Shown: positions 45,630 through 55,491 of the stretch, piece after piece
Position numbering within the stretch: the first letter of the stretch is position 1
Layout of the letters: each line of letters opens with the position of its first letter
NCBI RefSeq assembly: GCF_003076475.1
Contig: NZ_CP020919.1
Coordinates: forward strand, 2,790,001-2,854,000
DNA length: 64,000 nt
Source: Flavobacterium kingsejongi
GTDB lineage: Bacteria; Bacteroidota; Bacteroidia; Flavobacteriales; Flavobacteriaceae
Direction of reading: 5' to 3'
Program-made: the position numbers and the translations under genes
The notes under the pieces: model-generated
What the model was told of the DNA's origin: nothing
The model's database searches: none
What the model saw: only the letters and a program-made list of their open reading frames with translations

Positions 45630-45943
45630 AATTTTTACTGTTTTAAAGTTTATCTTTTGATGCATTGCTATATGATTTGTTACCTCGAAAAACATTTTTT
45701 TTATTTAATTTTTTTGGAAGTAGGGTAATAATAGTTAATTAAAGTGGTTGTGTCTTTGGGTTAAATACTCCTTTAGAGCCTGAAATAGCAGTCAGCGATG
45801 TTTTACTAAACTGCTTTCGATCTGCTTTTAAAAAGAAATTACCAGTGAAACAAAAAATTGCTTAATAACTTACACGGTAACGATTTGTGAACTACAAAAA
45901 CAAGTCCAGAGCTATTCAGCTAATAATAGAATAGCCGCTTAGG

Positions 45944-45977
45944 ATTGAAAGATTTTAGTCATAATGTGGTATATTTG
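45944..45977 (+). promoter_or_regulatory. Promoter of the 46021 gene
   Basis: TATATTTG (45970-45977) matches TAnnTTTG with an ATTG about 22 bases upstream (45944-45947). Start near 45984, leaving a leader of about 38 bases. Confidence 0.5.
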
Positions 45978-46020
45978 TAAGAGCGACAACGTTGTGATTT
46001 ATCACCAAAAAAATAAAAAA

Positions 46021-46509
46021 ATGGAGGATGTTAAAACATTTCGGACGAAAACAGGCTATTGCCATATCACTCCCGATCAGATCATCTTAAACAAAGATGC
46101 TGTGTTGGATACTTCGGAAAAAATGACGGAGAGCGATGGCGTGGTAAAAATAGTGTTGGTCTATATTCTTTTTGCGGCCTATTTAATTTATTCGGCCTAT
46201 GGCGATTTTGGAAGAGGTGAAAATGTGATGGCAGGGATTCTGGCCTTAGTGGCGGTAGGCCTTATTTATGCAATTGCGATCAGCCTGGACAATAGTGGAA
46301 CTCCGGTTATTGATCGGAGCAGTATTAAAAAGGTAGAATTTACCACAGGAAAAAAGGGATTGACCCGATCCGTATTCGTAGTGCGGTTTAAAAATAAAAA
46401 AGGAAAAATAAAAAAACGCCTGATTATGCTTCCAGGTTCCCTGAATAACGGAGCTGAAGAAACCGAAAAAGCGCTTCAAATCATGAGAGCAGAAAAGCTG
46501 ATCCTGTAA
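46021..46509 (+). CDS. Small membrane protein
   Basis: 162 residues from the ATG at 46021 (MEDVKTFRTK), chosen over an upstream in-frame ATG that precedes the promoter's transcription start. Two hydrophobic segments (VVKIVLVYILFAAYLIYSAY and VMAGILALVAVGLIYAIAI) lie between a short PH-like N-terminal part (YCHITPDQIILN) and a basic C-terminal beta part (FVVRFKNKKGKIKKRLIML). It resembles small PH-domain-like membrane proteins; function unknown. A terminator follows. Confidence 0.7.
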   Translation: MEDVKTFRTKTGYCHITPDQIILNKDAVLDTSEKMTESDGVVKIVLVYILFAAYLIYSAYGDFGRGENVMAGILALVAVGLIYAIAISLDNSGTPVIDRSSIKKVEFTTGKKGLTRSVFVVRFKNKKGKIKKRLIMLPGSLNNGAEETEKALQIMRAEKLIL

Positions 46510-46547
46510 AATAGTACAAGCATGAAATTATATAAAAGAATAAATAT

Positions 46548-46583
46548 CCCCTTGAGTCAATAGCAGATTTAAGGGGGCTTTTT
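46548..46583 (+). terminator. Intrinsic terminator
   Basis: CCCCTT (46548-46553) and AAGGGG (46571-46576) form a short stem followed by CTTTTT. It is behind the 46021 gene. Confidence 0.55.
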
Positions 46584-46863
46584 ATGGATAAAATATAGGT
46601 AGACATTTATAATAGGAATTAAATTTGAATTTTGGATGATAATTCTGTCGCAACTTGATTTTGGATTAATGGTTGAATCAAAATGCATTTTGGTAGTGAT
46701 GAAATTTGTTTTTTTTGGTTTATAATTATAGAATATTTTGAATTGAGGTTGTTTTTTTGAAAAATACATAAAGAAACGTTAATTATTTTTTTAAGCTTTG
46801 TAATAGTGCTAATTTCATTCCGCCACCTTACTTCCCTTGTCTATTTAACTTTAAACCTACATC
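46584..46863 (+). other. AT-rich leader of the T6SS cargo operon
   Basis: 280 bases with no credible gene. A TTTG at 46797-46800 is present but no TAnnTTTG at the right distance was found. It probably holds the promoter of vgrG, which I could not place. Confidence 0.3.
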
Positions 46864-48714
46864 ATGCCTATAAGCACGAAAATTCAAATACAAATTGGAG
46901 GAGAAGCCTTAACGCGTTTTTCGAAACTCGTAATTAACCAAAAAGTGCATACACACCATCGTTTCTCAATATTACAACCTCTACCTAAAGAGTTTGTTGG
47001 AGAAGCAATTGAAAAAGCTCAGAATTATGTTGGTGAAATGATAAAGATCAGCATTAGTCCGGGCTACATGGAAACTTCATCTTCCTTATTATTTAATGGT
47101 GTAATTACTGAAGCACAAGTGGTAAGAACGGCAGGAGCTTCCGGTGGAATTATGATTAATGGATACAGTCCGACTATCCTAATGGAAGGGCCACCAAATA
47201 CGCATTCTTTTAGTGATAAAACGTTATCGGATATTGTCCAGGAGGTCATTGGGAGTTATCCAAAAGATAGCTTAAAAGCAGCAGTAGAAGTTCAAAAAGA
47301 TGCTACTCTTCCTTATACGGTACAATATGCCGAAAGTGATTTTGCTTTTTTATGCAGAATTGCACAAAAGAAAGGACAATGGTTTTTGTATGATGGCGAA
47401 AGCCTGACTTTTGGAAAGCCAAATTCTAAAAATTTCGTTCTGGAATATGGTAGGACATTACATTCTTTTCATATCGAAATGCGAGCCAAATCACTTGGTT
47501 TTGAGTATCTTGGATATGATCCTTACAATGGAGAAAGCCAAAAAGCAAGTTCCGATGAGGTAAATTACCAACCGGAAGGTTATGCACGTCATATTTTTGA
47601 TGCATCAAAAAAGTTATTTCCTAATACTTCTACTTTATTGTATTCACAGGCACTTGAAGAGGGAAATTCCAGGACACATTTAGTGGATCGTGTTACCACA
47701 CAACTGCATTCCCGTACTGCAGATATGGTGACTGCCCGTGGAGATTCGGATGAAACTGGTCTTCGCATTGGTGATATCATCCAAATTAAAGAACCTGCTT
47801 TCTCCTTAACCGGAAATCCACGAGATGGACTGAAAGAACAAAATTTTGGAAGTTATATCCTGACAGATATTGTTCATATCTGCGATGAATCAGGAACTTA
47901 TCACAATAGTTTTGATGCAGTACCCGAAAGCGTACTTTCTCCACCCTATGGCAACGTACACAGTTTTCCTGTGGCAGACTCGCAGCCGGCAACGATTATT
48001 TCTAATGATGATCCCGAAGGTTTGGGTAGGGTAAAAGTTGCTTTTTCCTGGCAGAAAAACAGTGGAGCCAATACACCATGGATACGAATGATTAATCCCC
48101 ATTCCGGAGGAGGGAAAGGCTTTTATTTTGTACCCGAAATTGGAGAAGAAGTATTAGTCGCGTTTGAAGGAGGCAATGCTGAAAAACCATTTGTTCTTGG
48201 AGGAATGTATAATGGGAGCGCTTCCAGTAGTTATCATACTTCAGGGAACGATCAAAAAGTAATTCATACCCGATCCGGAACCAAAATGATTTTTAACGAT
48301 GCTGCAGGTAGTGTTTTTATTGAAGATTCGAGTGGAAATACCTGGATGATGGATGGCCAAGGGAATATTAGTGTCAATGCACCAAAGAATTTTAAATTGA
48401 CTGCAGGGGAAAATATAAATATCAGTGCTGGAAAAAATGTTACGATTAATGCCGGAGAAAATATCGACCAATCGGCAAGTCAGGATATATTGCAGGTAGC
48501 AGGGCGTGACCTAAACCAGACCGCTGCAGGGAATATGTCGGAAAATGCAAATAATAAAACCGAATTGATCCAAAAAACACACATCAGGGGAGCACAGGAA
48601 TCCATACAACATGCCGAGCAGGTAACCATCTTTAGTACAAAAGAAAATATGCTGCTCGAAAGTTCTCAAAAAACGGTGGAAATCAATAGTGCTGAAAAAT
48701 CAAATCTTTTTTAA
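46864..48714 (+). CDS. vgrG: VgrG (TssI) spike protein of the type VI secretion system
   Basis: 616 residues. Residues 1 to about 350 form the gp27-like base (IQIQIGGEALTRFSKLVIN; LPYTVQYAESDFAFLCRIAQ). A gp5 OB-fold follows: DPEGLGRVKVAFSWQKNS, WIRMINPHSGGGKGFYFVPE, IGEEVLVAFEGGNAEKPFVL. A C-terminal beta-helix-like needle has repeats such as KLTAGENINISAGKNVTINA and ends without an effector fusion. It tips the secretion tube and carries cargo. The remaining Tss genes are outside the window. Style and neighbours match the Bacteroidota-specific subtype. Confidence 0.93.
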   Translation: MPISTKIQIQIGGEALTRFSKLVINQKVHTHHRFSILQPLPKEFVGEAIEKAQNYVGEMIKISISPGYMETSSSLLFNGVITEAQVVRTAGASGGIMINGYSPTILMEGPPNTHSFSDKTLSDIVQEVIGSYPKDSLKAAVEVQKDATLPYTVQYAESDFAFLCRIAQKKGQWFLYDGESLTFGKPNSKNFVLEYGRTLHSFHIEMRAKSLGFEYLGYDPYNGESQKASSDEVNYQPEGYARHIFDASKKLFPNTSTLLYSQALEEGNSRTHLVDRVTTQLHSRTADMVTARGDSDETGLRIGDIIQIKEPAFSLTGNPRDGLKEQNFGSYILTDIVHICDESGTYHNSFDAVPESVLSPPYGNVHSFPVADSQPATIISNDDPEGLGRVKVAFSWQKNSGANTPWIRMINPHSGGGKGFYFVPEIGEEVLVAFEGGNAEKPFVLGGMYNGSASSSYHTSGNDQKVIHTRSGTKMIFNDAAGSVFIEDSSGNTWMMDGQGNISVNAPKNFKLTAGENINISAGKNVTINAGENIDQSASQDILQVAGRDLNQTAAGNMSENANNKTELIQKTHIRGAQESIQHAEQVTIFSTKENMLLESSQKTVEINSAEKSNLF

Positions 48715-48725
48715 ATCCTGTAGTT

Positions 48726-48893
48726 ATGGCAATCAATAAAACGGCAAAAAATCTTTATATAACGATTACACAAACGTATTCTACTTCATCTAAGACATTT
48801 TTGGAAAATGCAGAAAAGGTAGAAGTAGTGGCAACAGGAACAAACCTTACACTTATTTCCAATAAAAAGGTGGCAATAAAAGGAAAAAAATAA
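48726..48893 (+). CDS. 55-residue protein between VgrG and lipase
   Basis: A product with MAINKTAKNLYITITQTYST, helical FLENAEKVEVVATG and the end NLTLISNKKVAIKGKK. It starts 11 bases after vgrG and ends 4 bases before the lipase gene, so it is surely co-transcribed. The repeated V-K/I-N-style strands at the end resemble the VgrG needle tail. It may be an adaptor between spike and effector; family not recognised. Confidence 0.6.
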   Translation: MAINKTAKNLYITITQTYSTSSKTFLENAEKVEVVATGTNLTLISNKKVAIKGKK

Positions 48894-48897
48894 GCTT

Positions 48898-50475
48898 ATG
48901 GCAAATGTAACATTTGGACAGCCAAGGTTTAGTCCTCCAGAAGCAACAAAAGATAAACTTATTTACGATTTAGTAATGTTTGTACCAGGTACAACGGATC
49001 CGTTGAATACCTCAGCACTAAAACATGAGGCTAATAAAGAGTATTGGCGTGCCAACATGCAAAATCTCCGGGCACGAGTCAAAGAGTTAAAATTTCAATA
49101 CAATAACCTGCACATTGAAGATGAATTCTTCAGTTGGTCCGGGGACAATAATACACAGGAGCGAAATGCTGCTGCAGAACGGTTGCTCGATCTCTTTTTA
49201 AGGAATTATAGCGGCTGGAAGCGTAAAGAAGTACACCTGCATCTTATTGGACATTCCCATGGAGGAAATGTGATTAATGAATTTACAGACCTGATTACAC
49301 GTGACAACCGTTTTCCTGAATTTTGGAAAATCAAAAGCATTACTTATTTATCAACGCCTTTTTTTCAGAAAAAACACCAGCTAAATCATGCAAAATTGCA
49401 TAAAAACTGTAAAATTATCAATGTCCATAATGAATATGATATCACACAGCGTTTTGTAGCCGATTTTACCCTGATCAATCTGGAAATTCTGATTACTAAT
49501 TTTCAAAAAGGAGATTTTGATAAAGCTTTGGCACGGCTAAAAGAGCCTGATTTTAAAGTATATGACATGCTCAATAGAAAGCTCGGTGGCCTTAATCTGG
49601 CAGAGGGGCGTAATATGTGGCGTCAGACAGCCATATTACTGGATGGGGTGAGCCTTTTGTTATCCGCAATCCTCAAATATATTAATAGTATCAAAACCGA
49701 TAAGTTTAAGACCGAAAAGAAGCAGTTTACGGGATTGCTCGGTCGTTTGCAGAAATGGGCAAATGATGCCCGTACCACTTTTATAAGCCATCAGAACTCC
49801 CGTCCGGGGAATTATAGCAGAGGTGCTTTTTTTGATGATATTAACCTCCTCCATATCCTAAGGCTCCTGAATGAATTTTTAGCTATCAGAACCAATGAAA
49901 ATGACAGCTATCTGTTGGGAGTGCTGGAAGTATTTTTCCGGGAAAATACAGGGATTACCGACAGTATTGAAGAAACAGCATGGAACCCTAAAAAACAAAC
50001 CAAAGGTCTGGAAATTGTGGATGTTAATATTACGCCCGATGAAATTTATGACGCCAGGAATAAGAAGAAGAATTTTGACGGCTTTATTAATGGGATTCAG
50101 GCAGCACAGCGTAATAATAAACTAAGGGAAATCCTAATGCGTTTGCTCAGCCAGTTTGTAACGGGAGCACAGATTCAGGCTATCAGGGATAAAATTAGTA
50201 CGCTCGAATATGTCGTTTGGGGTGCCGAAGATGATGAATTGGTCTTATTACGGGAAACGAACCTCAGAGTGTACCAGGGACTGGTAACACGATATAATGC
50301 TGACCTGATAGCAAGGTACGATAAAGAATTGCCATTAGCCGATCGTCCAGGTGGTATCCCTTATCTCGCAACTGTTTCCCATAGTTTGAGTCATACACAA
50401 TTTTGGGAAAAAGCCGAGATTGGATTACGGTCTGCATTTAGTTCGGGTGTAAATAAGGGTTATAATAAAAAATAA
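48898..50475 (+). CDS. Lipase-like T6SS effector candidate
   Basis: 525 residues. N-terminal KLIYDLVMFVPGTTDP (oxyanion-type strand), then HLHLIGHSHGGNVINEF with GHSHGG at 118-123 and nucleophile Ser120. VHNEYDITQRF supplies a candidate acid (Asp181), and SHSLSHTQFWE near the C-terminus supplies candidate His residues. A helical insert of about 250 residues lies between. The fold and position right after vgrG fit a Tle-type phospholipase that attacks membranes of competing bacteria. The membrane protein that follows may give immunity. Confidence 0.72.
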   Translation: MANVTFGQPRFSPPEATKDKLIYDLVMFVPGTTDPLNTSALKHEANKEYWRANMQNLRARVKELKFQYNNLHIEDEFFSWSGDNNTQERNAAAERLLDLFLRNYSGWKRKEVHLHLIGHSHGGNVINEFTDLITRDNRFPEFWKIKSITYLSTPFFQKKHQLNHAKLHKNCKIINVHNEYDITQRFVADFTLINLEILITNFQKGDFDKALARLKEPDFKVYDMLNRKLGGLNLAEGRNMWRQTAILLDGVSLLLSAILKYINSIKTDKFKTEKKQFTGLLGRLQKWANDARTTFISHQNSRPGNYSRGAFFDDINLLHILRLLNEFLAIRTNENDSYLLGVLEVFFRENTGITDSIEETAWNPKKQTKGLEIVDVNITPDEIYDARNKKKNFDGFINGIQAAQRNNKLREILMRLLSQFVTGAQIQAIRDKISTLEYVVWGAEDDELVLLRETNLRVYQGLVTRYNADLIARYDKELPLADRPGGIPYLATVSHSLSHTQFWEKAEIGLRSAFSSGVNKGYNKK

Positions 50476-50476
50476 T

Positions 50477-50938
50477 ATGAAAGATAGAAAACAATATATC
50501 CTTATTGGTGCGCTTATTTTTATAGTGGGCATTATAGCCATGTTCCCGCTTGAAGTATTAATGAATAGCAATAATATTGGAAAATTAACCTTGTCATTTT
50601 CAGGTTTATCTATTGGCCTATTGGTGCTGCTGTATGGTTTTATGGGACGTAGTTTTTTAAAAGCTGTAGGTATCATTCTCGCAGGAGTTCTCATCAGTAT
50701 GTTATTTTGGTATGTATATGAAAATGGGGAGTGGGGCGACTCGATTATTATTTTTTGGGTTGGTGTTCCTGCCGGTATACTTGGGAGTATATTATTTTTA
50801 ATAGTTAACCACTATTTTTTATGTGGCAAAAACAATAAAACTGCTATAGGGATTCAGGTACTGTGGGGACTATTGATTCTCGCTGCAGTCAACGCATTAT
50901 ATTATAATTTCGGGGATTTGATGGATTCTATTTTATAG
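50477..50938 (+). CDS. Membrane protein, candidate immunity to the lipase
   Basis: 153 residues with about four hydrophobic segments (YILIGALIFIVGIIAMFPL, LTLSFSGLSIGLLVLLYGF, VGIILAGVLISMLFWYV, IIIFWVGVPAGILGSILFLI) and a fifth near the end. It starts 1 base after the lipase stop. A small membrane protein directly behind a lipase effector is a usual place for an immunity gene. This is inference from position only. Confidence 0.55.
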   Translation: MKDRKQYILIGALIFIVGIIAMFPLEVLMNSNNIGKLTLSFSGLSIGLLVLLYGFMGRSFLKAVGIILAGVLISMLFWYVYENGEWGDSIIIFWVGVPAGILGSILFLIVNHYFLCGKNNKTAIGIQVLWGLLILAAVNALYYNFGDLMDSIL

Positions 50939-50992
50939 CGATACTCTAAAATTTAATAAATACTACTATTAACGATTAGAAACATATGACTT

Positions 50993-52048
50993 TTGAAACT
51001 GAAATATAGAAAATATACAATTAAGAATGGGGATACTTTAAACGGAATTGCCCAATTATTAGGCAAGTCCACTCTGGAGATTAAAAATTTCCACAGTATG
51101 TTTTGTGCCGATGATGATCATATTGTACTTGACTTTCCAGACCATTTAAAGGAATTGTTCATTTATCCTGAATACCGTGAAACCGACCTTACCCTTATTC
51201 CTAAAGTTTATTTTGATGGAGGGGATAAACTGCTTTTTCGTCCGTTGAACCAAAAAAAGGAATATGGGGTTCAGTACACTACAACGACCGGAGCCGAAAG
51301 CCGCATTATGAAATGTGAAGTTGCCGTAACCTGCAAGGGAAGGATAACAGCTGAAAATTATTTGTTTGAGGTGCAAAGAATATCCAGATTTTTTGTAGAT
51401 GATGAAGAAACATCAACTATAGCCGATGAACTTGCAGAAAAAGTATCAGGTGTATTGTATCCGTTAGAAATTAGTGTGGATGAAACCGGACAATGGACGG
51501 GTGTTTGTAATTTTGGCCAGATCCGTCAAAGATGGGAAGGAATTAAAGAAGCAATCCTGGACGAGTATGAAGGGGAATCTGTACTACAGTATTTGGCTTT
51601 AAGTGAGCAAACACTGGAAACGGAGAGCAGTGTCTACCATGCACTCACCAAAGATTGGTTTTTAAATGCCTATTTTGGAGGAATATATATAGGGTACTCC
51701 CATAAATTCAACTGTAAGAAGGATGTAAATTTTCCTTTGGTTCCGTATTGTGAAGCTGCAAAATATAGGGTAACCCAAAAAATAGAACCCTATTTAGATG
51801 AATATAACTTAATTGCAATCCGTACTTCAGGCGATTTGGAAGAAGAAAGAACAATAGGTGATTTCGAAAACCACCTAGACTTTCCCTACTATGGGCTAAT
51901 GGATCCAACAGCAAAAAAAGCAACAGGACAATTTGCAGCCAAATATTTTCTAAATGCCGCAAGTAATGCTATTGAATCCCTTGCGGTAGTTTGTACAATG
52001 GATTTGACAATACCCAAAAAGGTAGAAGTTATAATTTCAAAAATGTAA
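50993..52048 (+). CDS. LysM-domain protein of the T6SS cargo operon
   Basis: 351 residues from a TTG (an in-frame TGA lies 6 bases upstream; ATG in the same spot is out of frame). LysM at residues 5-50: YTIKNGDTLNGIAQLLGKS. The rest is mixed alpha/beta (CEVAVTCKGRITAENYLFEV; ALSEQTLETESSVYHALTKDW) without a hydrolase motif. Such proteins often lie between VgrG and DUF4280 genes in Flavobacteria T6SS clusters; a loading or tube-capping role is likely, and peptidoglycan contact is possible. Confidence 0.7.
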   Translation: MKLKYRKYTIKNGDTLNGIAQLLGKSTLEIKNFHSMFCADDDHIVLDFPDHLKELFIYPEYRETDLTLIPKVYFDGGDKLLFRPLNQKKEYGVQYTTTTGAESRIMKCEVAVTCKGRITAENYLFEVQRISRFFVDDEETSTIADELAEKVSGVLYPLEISVDETGQWTGVCNFGQIRQRWEGIKEAILDEYEGESVLQYLALSEQTLETESSVYHALTKDWFLNAYFGGIYIGYSHKFNCKKDVNFPLVPYCEAAKYRVTQKIEPYLDEYNLIAIRTSGDLEEERTIGDFENHLDFPYYGLMDPTAKKATGQFAAKYFLNAASNAIESLAVVCTMDLTIPKKVEVIISKM

Positions 52049-52083
52049 GGGGCTTCAGGGCAAAATACAAAAAAAGAGAAATC

Positions 52084-52584
52084 ATGAGTGAAAAATATGT
52101 TGTGGTACAGGGAGCAGACTGTAAATGTAAGTTTAGCGTAGAACCCTTACTGGATAAACTTCTGGTGAAAACACAAAAGAAAGAATACGCTAACGATAGG
52201 GATGGAGCCAAAAAACTAATTGCAACAGATCAGGAATTGGGACAAACCCTCGAAAAGAATACGTTTGGGAAATGTAAATTGCAGCCCACACCAGGGGGGT
52301 ATTTGCCTTGTAAAGCAGTGATTACGAAATGGAGCGCAGTATATGAAGCGGTAACGCTGTCCAATAGCGGTAAAATATTATTGGAAGACAGTAAGGCAAC
52401 CTGTCCTATTGGTGGCCCTGAATGTATCCTGATCGATAAAAATGGGCAAAAGACAGAAGCCGGGGAACAAAATTTTAAAAATGCAACCGAAGAAGTGCAG
52501 ATACAAATAAATCCGCTGGTTGATCCTAAGGATATGATGACATTGCAACGCCTTCATGCAGGAGCTGAGGATAGCAGTAACTAA
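52084..52584 (+). CDS. DUF4280 PAAR-like spike-tip protein
   Basis: 166 residues from the ATG at 52084; an in-frame upstream start at 51991 is less likely as it lies inside the LysM gene. EKYVVVQGADCKCKFS opens the domain; KNTFGKCKLQPTPGGYLPCK and LEDSKATCPIGGPECILIDKN give the Cys-rich turns of DUF4280. DUF4280 proteins replace PAAR at the VgrG tip in Bacteroidota systems and connect effectors to it. Confidence 0.85.
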   Translation: MSEKYVVVQGADCKCKFSVEPLLDKLLVKTQKKEYANDRDGAKKLIATDQELGQTLEKNTFGKCKLQPTPGGYLPCKAVITKWSAVYEAVTLSNSGKILLEDSKATCPIGGPECILIDKNGQKTEAGEQNFKNATEEVQIQINPLVDPKDMMTLQRLHAGAEDSSN

Positions 52585-52614
52585 TTCTTGGAGGATTAAA
52601 AATATGTATTAGTT

Positions 52615-55488
52615 ATGGCAAAAGGAGTAAAAAAAATATATTGCGCAGAAGGGGTAACCTATCCCAGAATGTCCATTCCTAACAAAAAAGTAGTGATTGT
52701 TCCTGAACAATGGGTTTTCTTTAAAGTGAGTGAATGGGAAGCAGATACAACGGAAGCAGACAAGAAAAAAAACCTGGTCTGGATGCGCCGGAACAACAAT
52801 AGGAAAATTATAATCAACCAACTTACGGTTGGTTCGGATGGTAAATACGGATTTTGGATTCCGAAACTGCTCTGTGGTTCTTATACCTATTATATCGAAG
52901 CCAGTATGTCCGGAAAAAGAGACTCCCGGCTTTCCGGGCTCTATGTTAGTGGTTGGTGTGAAGCTAAAATTGCTTCTTCCAAATGGAGAAAGCAACCAAA
53001 CAGTACCAGTATAAAGAATAATAAAAAAGCTGATTTCATTTCCTATGGGGAAAATGTTTACCTCAATCTTGGTACAGAAGGCCTCAATGGAGATTTGTTA
53101 ATTGTAGAAATCCTGAACCGGCAGACTGCAAAAGACGATAAACTTATTCATGTCTATACTAATGTTGAGGTAATTGACGGGCAGGTCAATCTTAAAATTG
53201 AAAATACTTTTTCCTGGATGTCACATGTTAATAACATCCAAAATGTTGAAGAGTTTTACATCAAAGTAAAAAACCAGGCTAACGGACGGTATATTAAAGA
53301 CAGTCGGGGCGATGAACTGCATGCCATCTACTTAAATGTAAAAAATAAAGTAGCCTCTTCGCAGGTTGCCGTTGCCAAAAACCAAACGCCGGCCAAAGTG
53401 GGGAAACCCGATGAAAAGCGAACGAATATCCATACCTGTACCTTCGATGAAATTGGAGTGGAGGATACGGATTATTTTGAAGTTTTTAAACAGGGAAAAA
53501 CCAGTTTAAAGAAGAAAGAATCCCTGTCAAGGTTGGTGAACTTCGAAATATTTTTTGATTTTGATAAAGACACGATCCGGGAAGATGCCAAACCGGTACT
53601 TCAAAATATTCTGAACTTTTTATTGTTTAATAATCATCTGGATATGCTACTTTCCGGACATGCAGATGAAAGGGGATCTTTAGATTATAATCAGGCTTTA
53701 TCCGAAAGAAGGGCAAATACTACACGGGAGTTTTTTATTTCCAAAGGATTGGATCCTGATAAAATCCGCACACGTGCATTTGGTGAAGCCACTCCCAAAG
53801 ATAATGGTAAAACAGAAGCTTCCTATCAGAAAAATAGAAGAACAGAAATTCAATTTTCCTATTTGGAATACAATGCCGACGCACTCGTGTATGAAACCAT
53901 TGCTTCCAGTGTAAAAAAAGGTAAGAAAATAAAAGTAAAAATAAAATCACGCTCCGATGAAGGCTGCTTTAGGGATGATAAGCACAAAAAGAATGAGGTA
54001 CTGGTAAGCAATCTGGGAGTAGAAACCGTAAAAAAAACCGGTAATGAAATCCCTTTGGATGTGTATTCCAATACTGGTAACCATTTTCCGAAAAACTATT
54101 TTGGAAAGCTTGTCGAATACCTGAATCCATTTTCTACGTTGTACAATTCTTTCTCATTTTATATCAATAGTTGTGCTTATTTTTCCGATAAAAACAAGTC
54201 GACATTAGAAGTCCGGGTGTATCCTGATATCATTTGGATTGCCCATTTTCAATACAATTATAAAGAGAGTGGAAACTATTTTTTCCATAATAAAAAAGTA
54301 GAACTCAAAACCGGCATTGCCGACATTATTGATGAATTCACCAACAGCCTCTTTTTCAAAATAACGAAAATATTACCTTCTCAGTGGATTATGGAATATG
54401 TTGTCCTGGAATATATAAAAAGCCAGGCAGAGGATTATAGTTATGGTGCTCATGTTATTTATGACAGGACATTGGAAAAACCAGGAAAAGAGTTGCTACT
54501 CCAAGGAACAGAAGTGAACCTGATTACCCAAACAAGCTATACCAAATATGCTGCAGCTTCTGTAATTTATTGCCTGGTATTGGTAGGCATTGCTATTGAT
54601 TTGCTCATGATCTACCTCACCAGGGGGAGAAACCTGACCGGACGGATTGCTCGTATTGCCAAAAAAGTAAAGCAAGTCCAAAGCGTTATCAAAAAGATGG
54701 AAGATGCAGGTATTGAAATTGTACCACCGGCAATAGCCATCAATGGAGGGATCTATTACTACAAACAGGCCAATGGTAAAATGGCTGAAGTCTTTGAAGC
54801 CAACCTGAAAGCGAAACCTTTAGTGGCGGTAAACTTTAAGAAGGACTTTGACCTGTTGGAAATGCTCCATAAAAAAAATGATGTAAAGGGAGCAAAATTA
54901 CCTGACGATAAAAAGACAAAGGAGAAACTGAAACGGAATTCCGAAAATAATAGTAAAATAGCGGATGCGTTTGAGGGAGAAGGAAAAACTTCCATTACCG
55001 GATCAATTACGGTCATAGGGGAAATTGCATTTGAACACAATGTAAAGTTTAACTTTCTGACCCAAAGCTACTCCATTATTGATATTTTAGGAAATGGAAT
55101 CCAAACCGCAAAAGATGAAAGGCTGATTACCGAACAGATTTCTTTTGAAGCCAATATAGATGGGAAATTTGAAAAGGAATTTAAATTTGATCCTTTGCAG
55201 ACTAAAATTGAAGGAAAAATGAACATCAAGCTAAAGGGAGCTGCAGGTGTGAAACTAAAATACGGAGTAAATGAAAAACAAGGGTTGTTTATTACACAAA
55301 CCGTTTATTTCTCGGGTATTGAAGGAACCTATTTAGGGAGTTTAAAAGCCAAATCGCGTTGGGGCTTAATTGATGTAGCATATGAAACCAATAAGGGAAA
55401 ACCAATGCCCTTTACCCTGATGGAGCCTTTTGAAGTTGAAATGTATACCGTGCAGCTATTCAATCAGCCGAAGAATAAAAAAGAATGA
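52615..55488 (+). CDS. OmpA-domain T6SS protein with variable C-terminus, putative effector
   Basis: 957 residues. Residues 1-250 are a beta-rich N-terminal region (MAKGVKKIYCAEGVTYPRMS; VVIVPEQWVFFKVSEWE; PKLLCGSYTYYIEASMSGKR). Residues 306-416 are an OmpA domain: EIFFDFDKDTIREDAKPVL, LSGHADERGSLDYNQALSER, RANTTREFFISKGLDPDKIR, NRRTEI. There is no signal peptide, so it is not a normal outer-membrane lipoprotein. A hydrophobic helix lies at 646-668 and a beta-rich, Gly/Lys-rich end follows (about 790-957). It sits directly after the DUF4280 gene and before two lipoproteins. I infer a spike-borne effector whose C-terminal half may insert into membranes. No catalytic motif was seen. Confidence 0.6.
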   Translation: MAKGVKKIYCAEGVTYPRMSIPNKKVVIVPEQWVFFKVSEWEADTTEADKKKNLVWMRRNNNRKIIINQLTVGSDGKYGFWIPKLLCGSYTYYIEASMSGKRDSRLSGLYVSGWCEAKIASSKWRKQPNSTSIKNNKKADFISYGENVYLNLGTEGLNGDLLIVEILNRQTAKDDKLIHVYTNVEVIDGQVNLKIENTFSWMSHVNNIQNVEEFYIKVKNQANGRYIKDSRGDELHAIYLNVKNKVASSQVAVAKNQTPAKVGKPDEKRTNIHTCTFDEIGVEDTDYFEVFKQGKTSLKKKESLSRLVNFEIFFDFDKDTIREDAKPVLQNILNFLLFNNHLDMLLSGHADERGSLDYNQALSERRANTTREFFISKGLDPDKIRTRAFGEATPKDNGKTEASYQKNRRTEIQFSYLEYNADALVYETIASSVKKGKKIKVKIKSRSDEGCFRDDKHKKNEVLVSNLGVETVKKTGNEIPLDVYSNTGNHFPKNYFGKLVEYLNPFSTLYNSFSFYINSCAYFSDKNKSTLEVRVYPDIIWIAHFQYNYKESGNYFFHNKKVELKTGIADIIDEFTNSLFFKITKILPSQWIMEYVVLEYIKSQAEDYSYGAHVIYDRTLEKPGKELLLQGTEVNLITQTSYTKYAAASVIYCLVLVGIAIDLLMIYLTRGRNLTGRIARIAKKVKQVQSVIKKMEDAGIEIVPPAIAINGGIYYYKQANGKMAEVFEANLKAKPLVAVNFKKDFDLLEMLHKKNDVKGAKLPDDKKTKEKLKRNSENNSKIADAFEGEGKTSITGSITVIGEIAFEHNVKFNFLTQSYSIIDILGNGIQTAKDERLITEQISFEANIDGKFEKEFKFDPLQTKIEGKMNIKLKGAAGVKLKYGVNEKQGLFITQTVYFSGIEGTYLGSLKAKSRWGLIDVAYETNKGKPMPFTLMEPFEVEMYTVQLFNQPKNKKE

Positions 55489-55491
55489 CCT

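Noticed and set aside
46569..46769. A 66-residue minus-strand frame before vgrG
   Set aside because: Low-complexity Lys/Asn/Ile text in an AT-rich intergenic region, no start context, no recognisable pattern.
46864..48714. VgrG as part of the prophage tail
   Set aside because: It lies beyond the attachment half-site and host genes, and its neighbours (LysM, DUF4280, OmpA protein) are typical of T6SS cargo operons.
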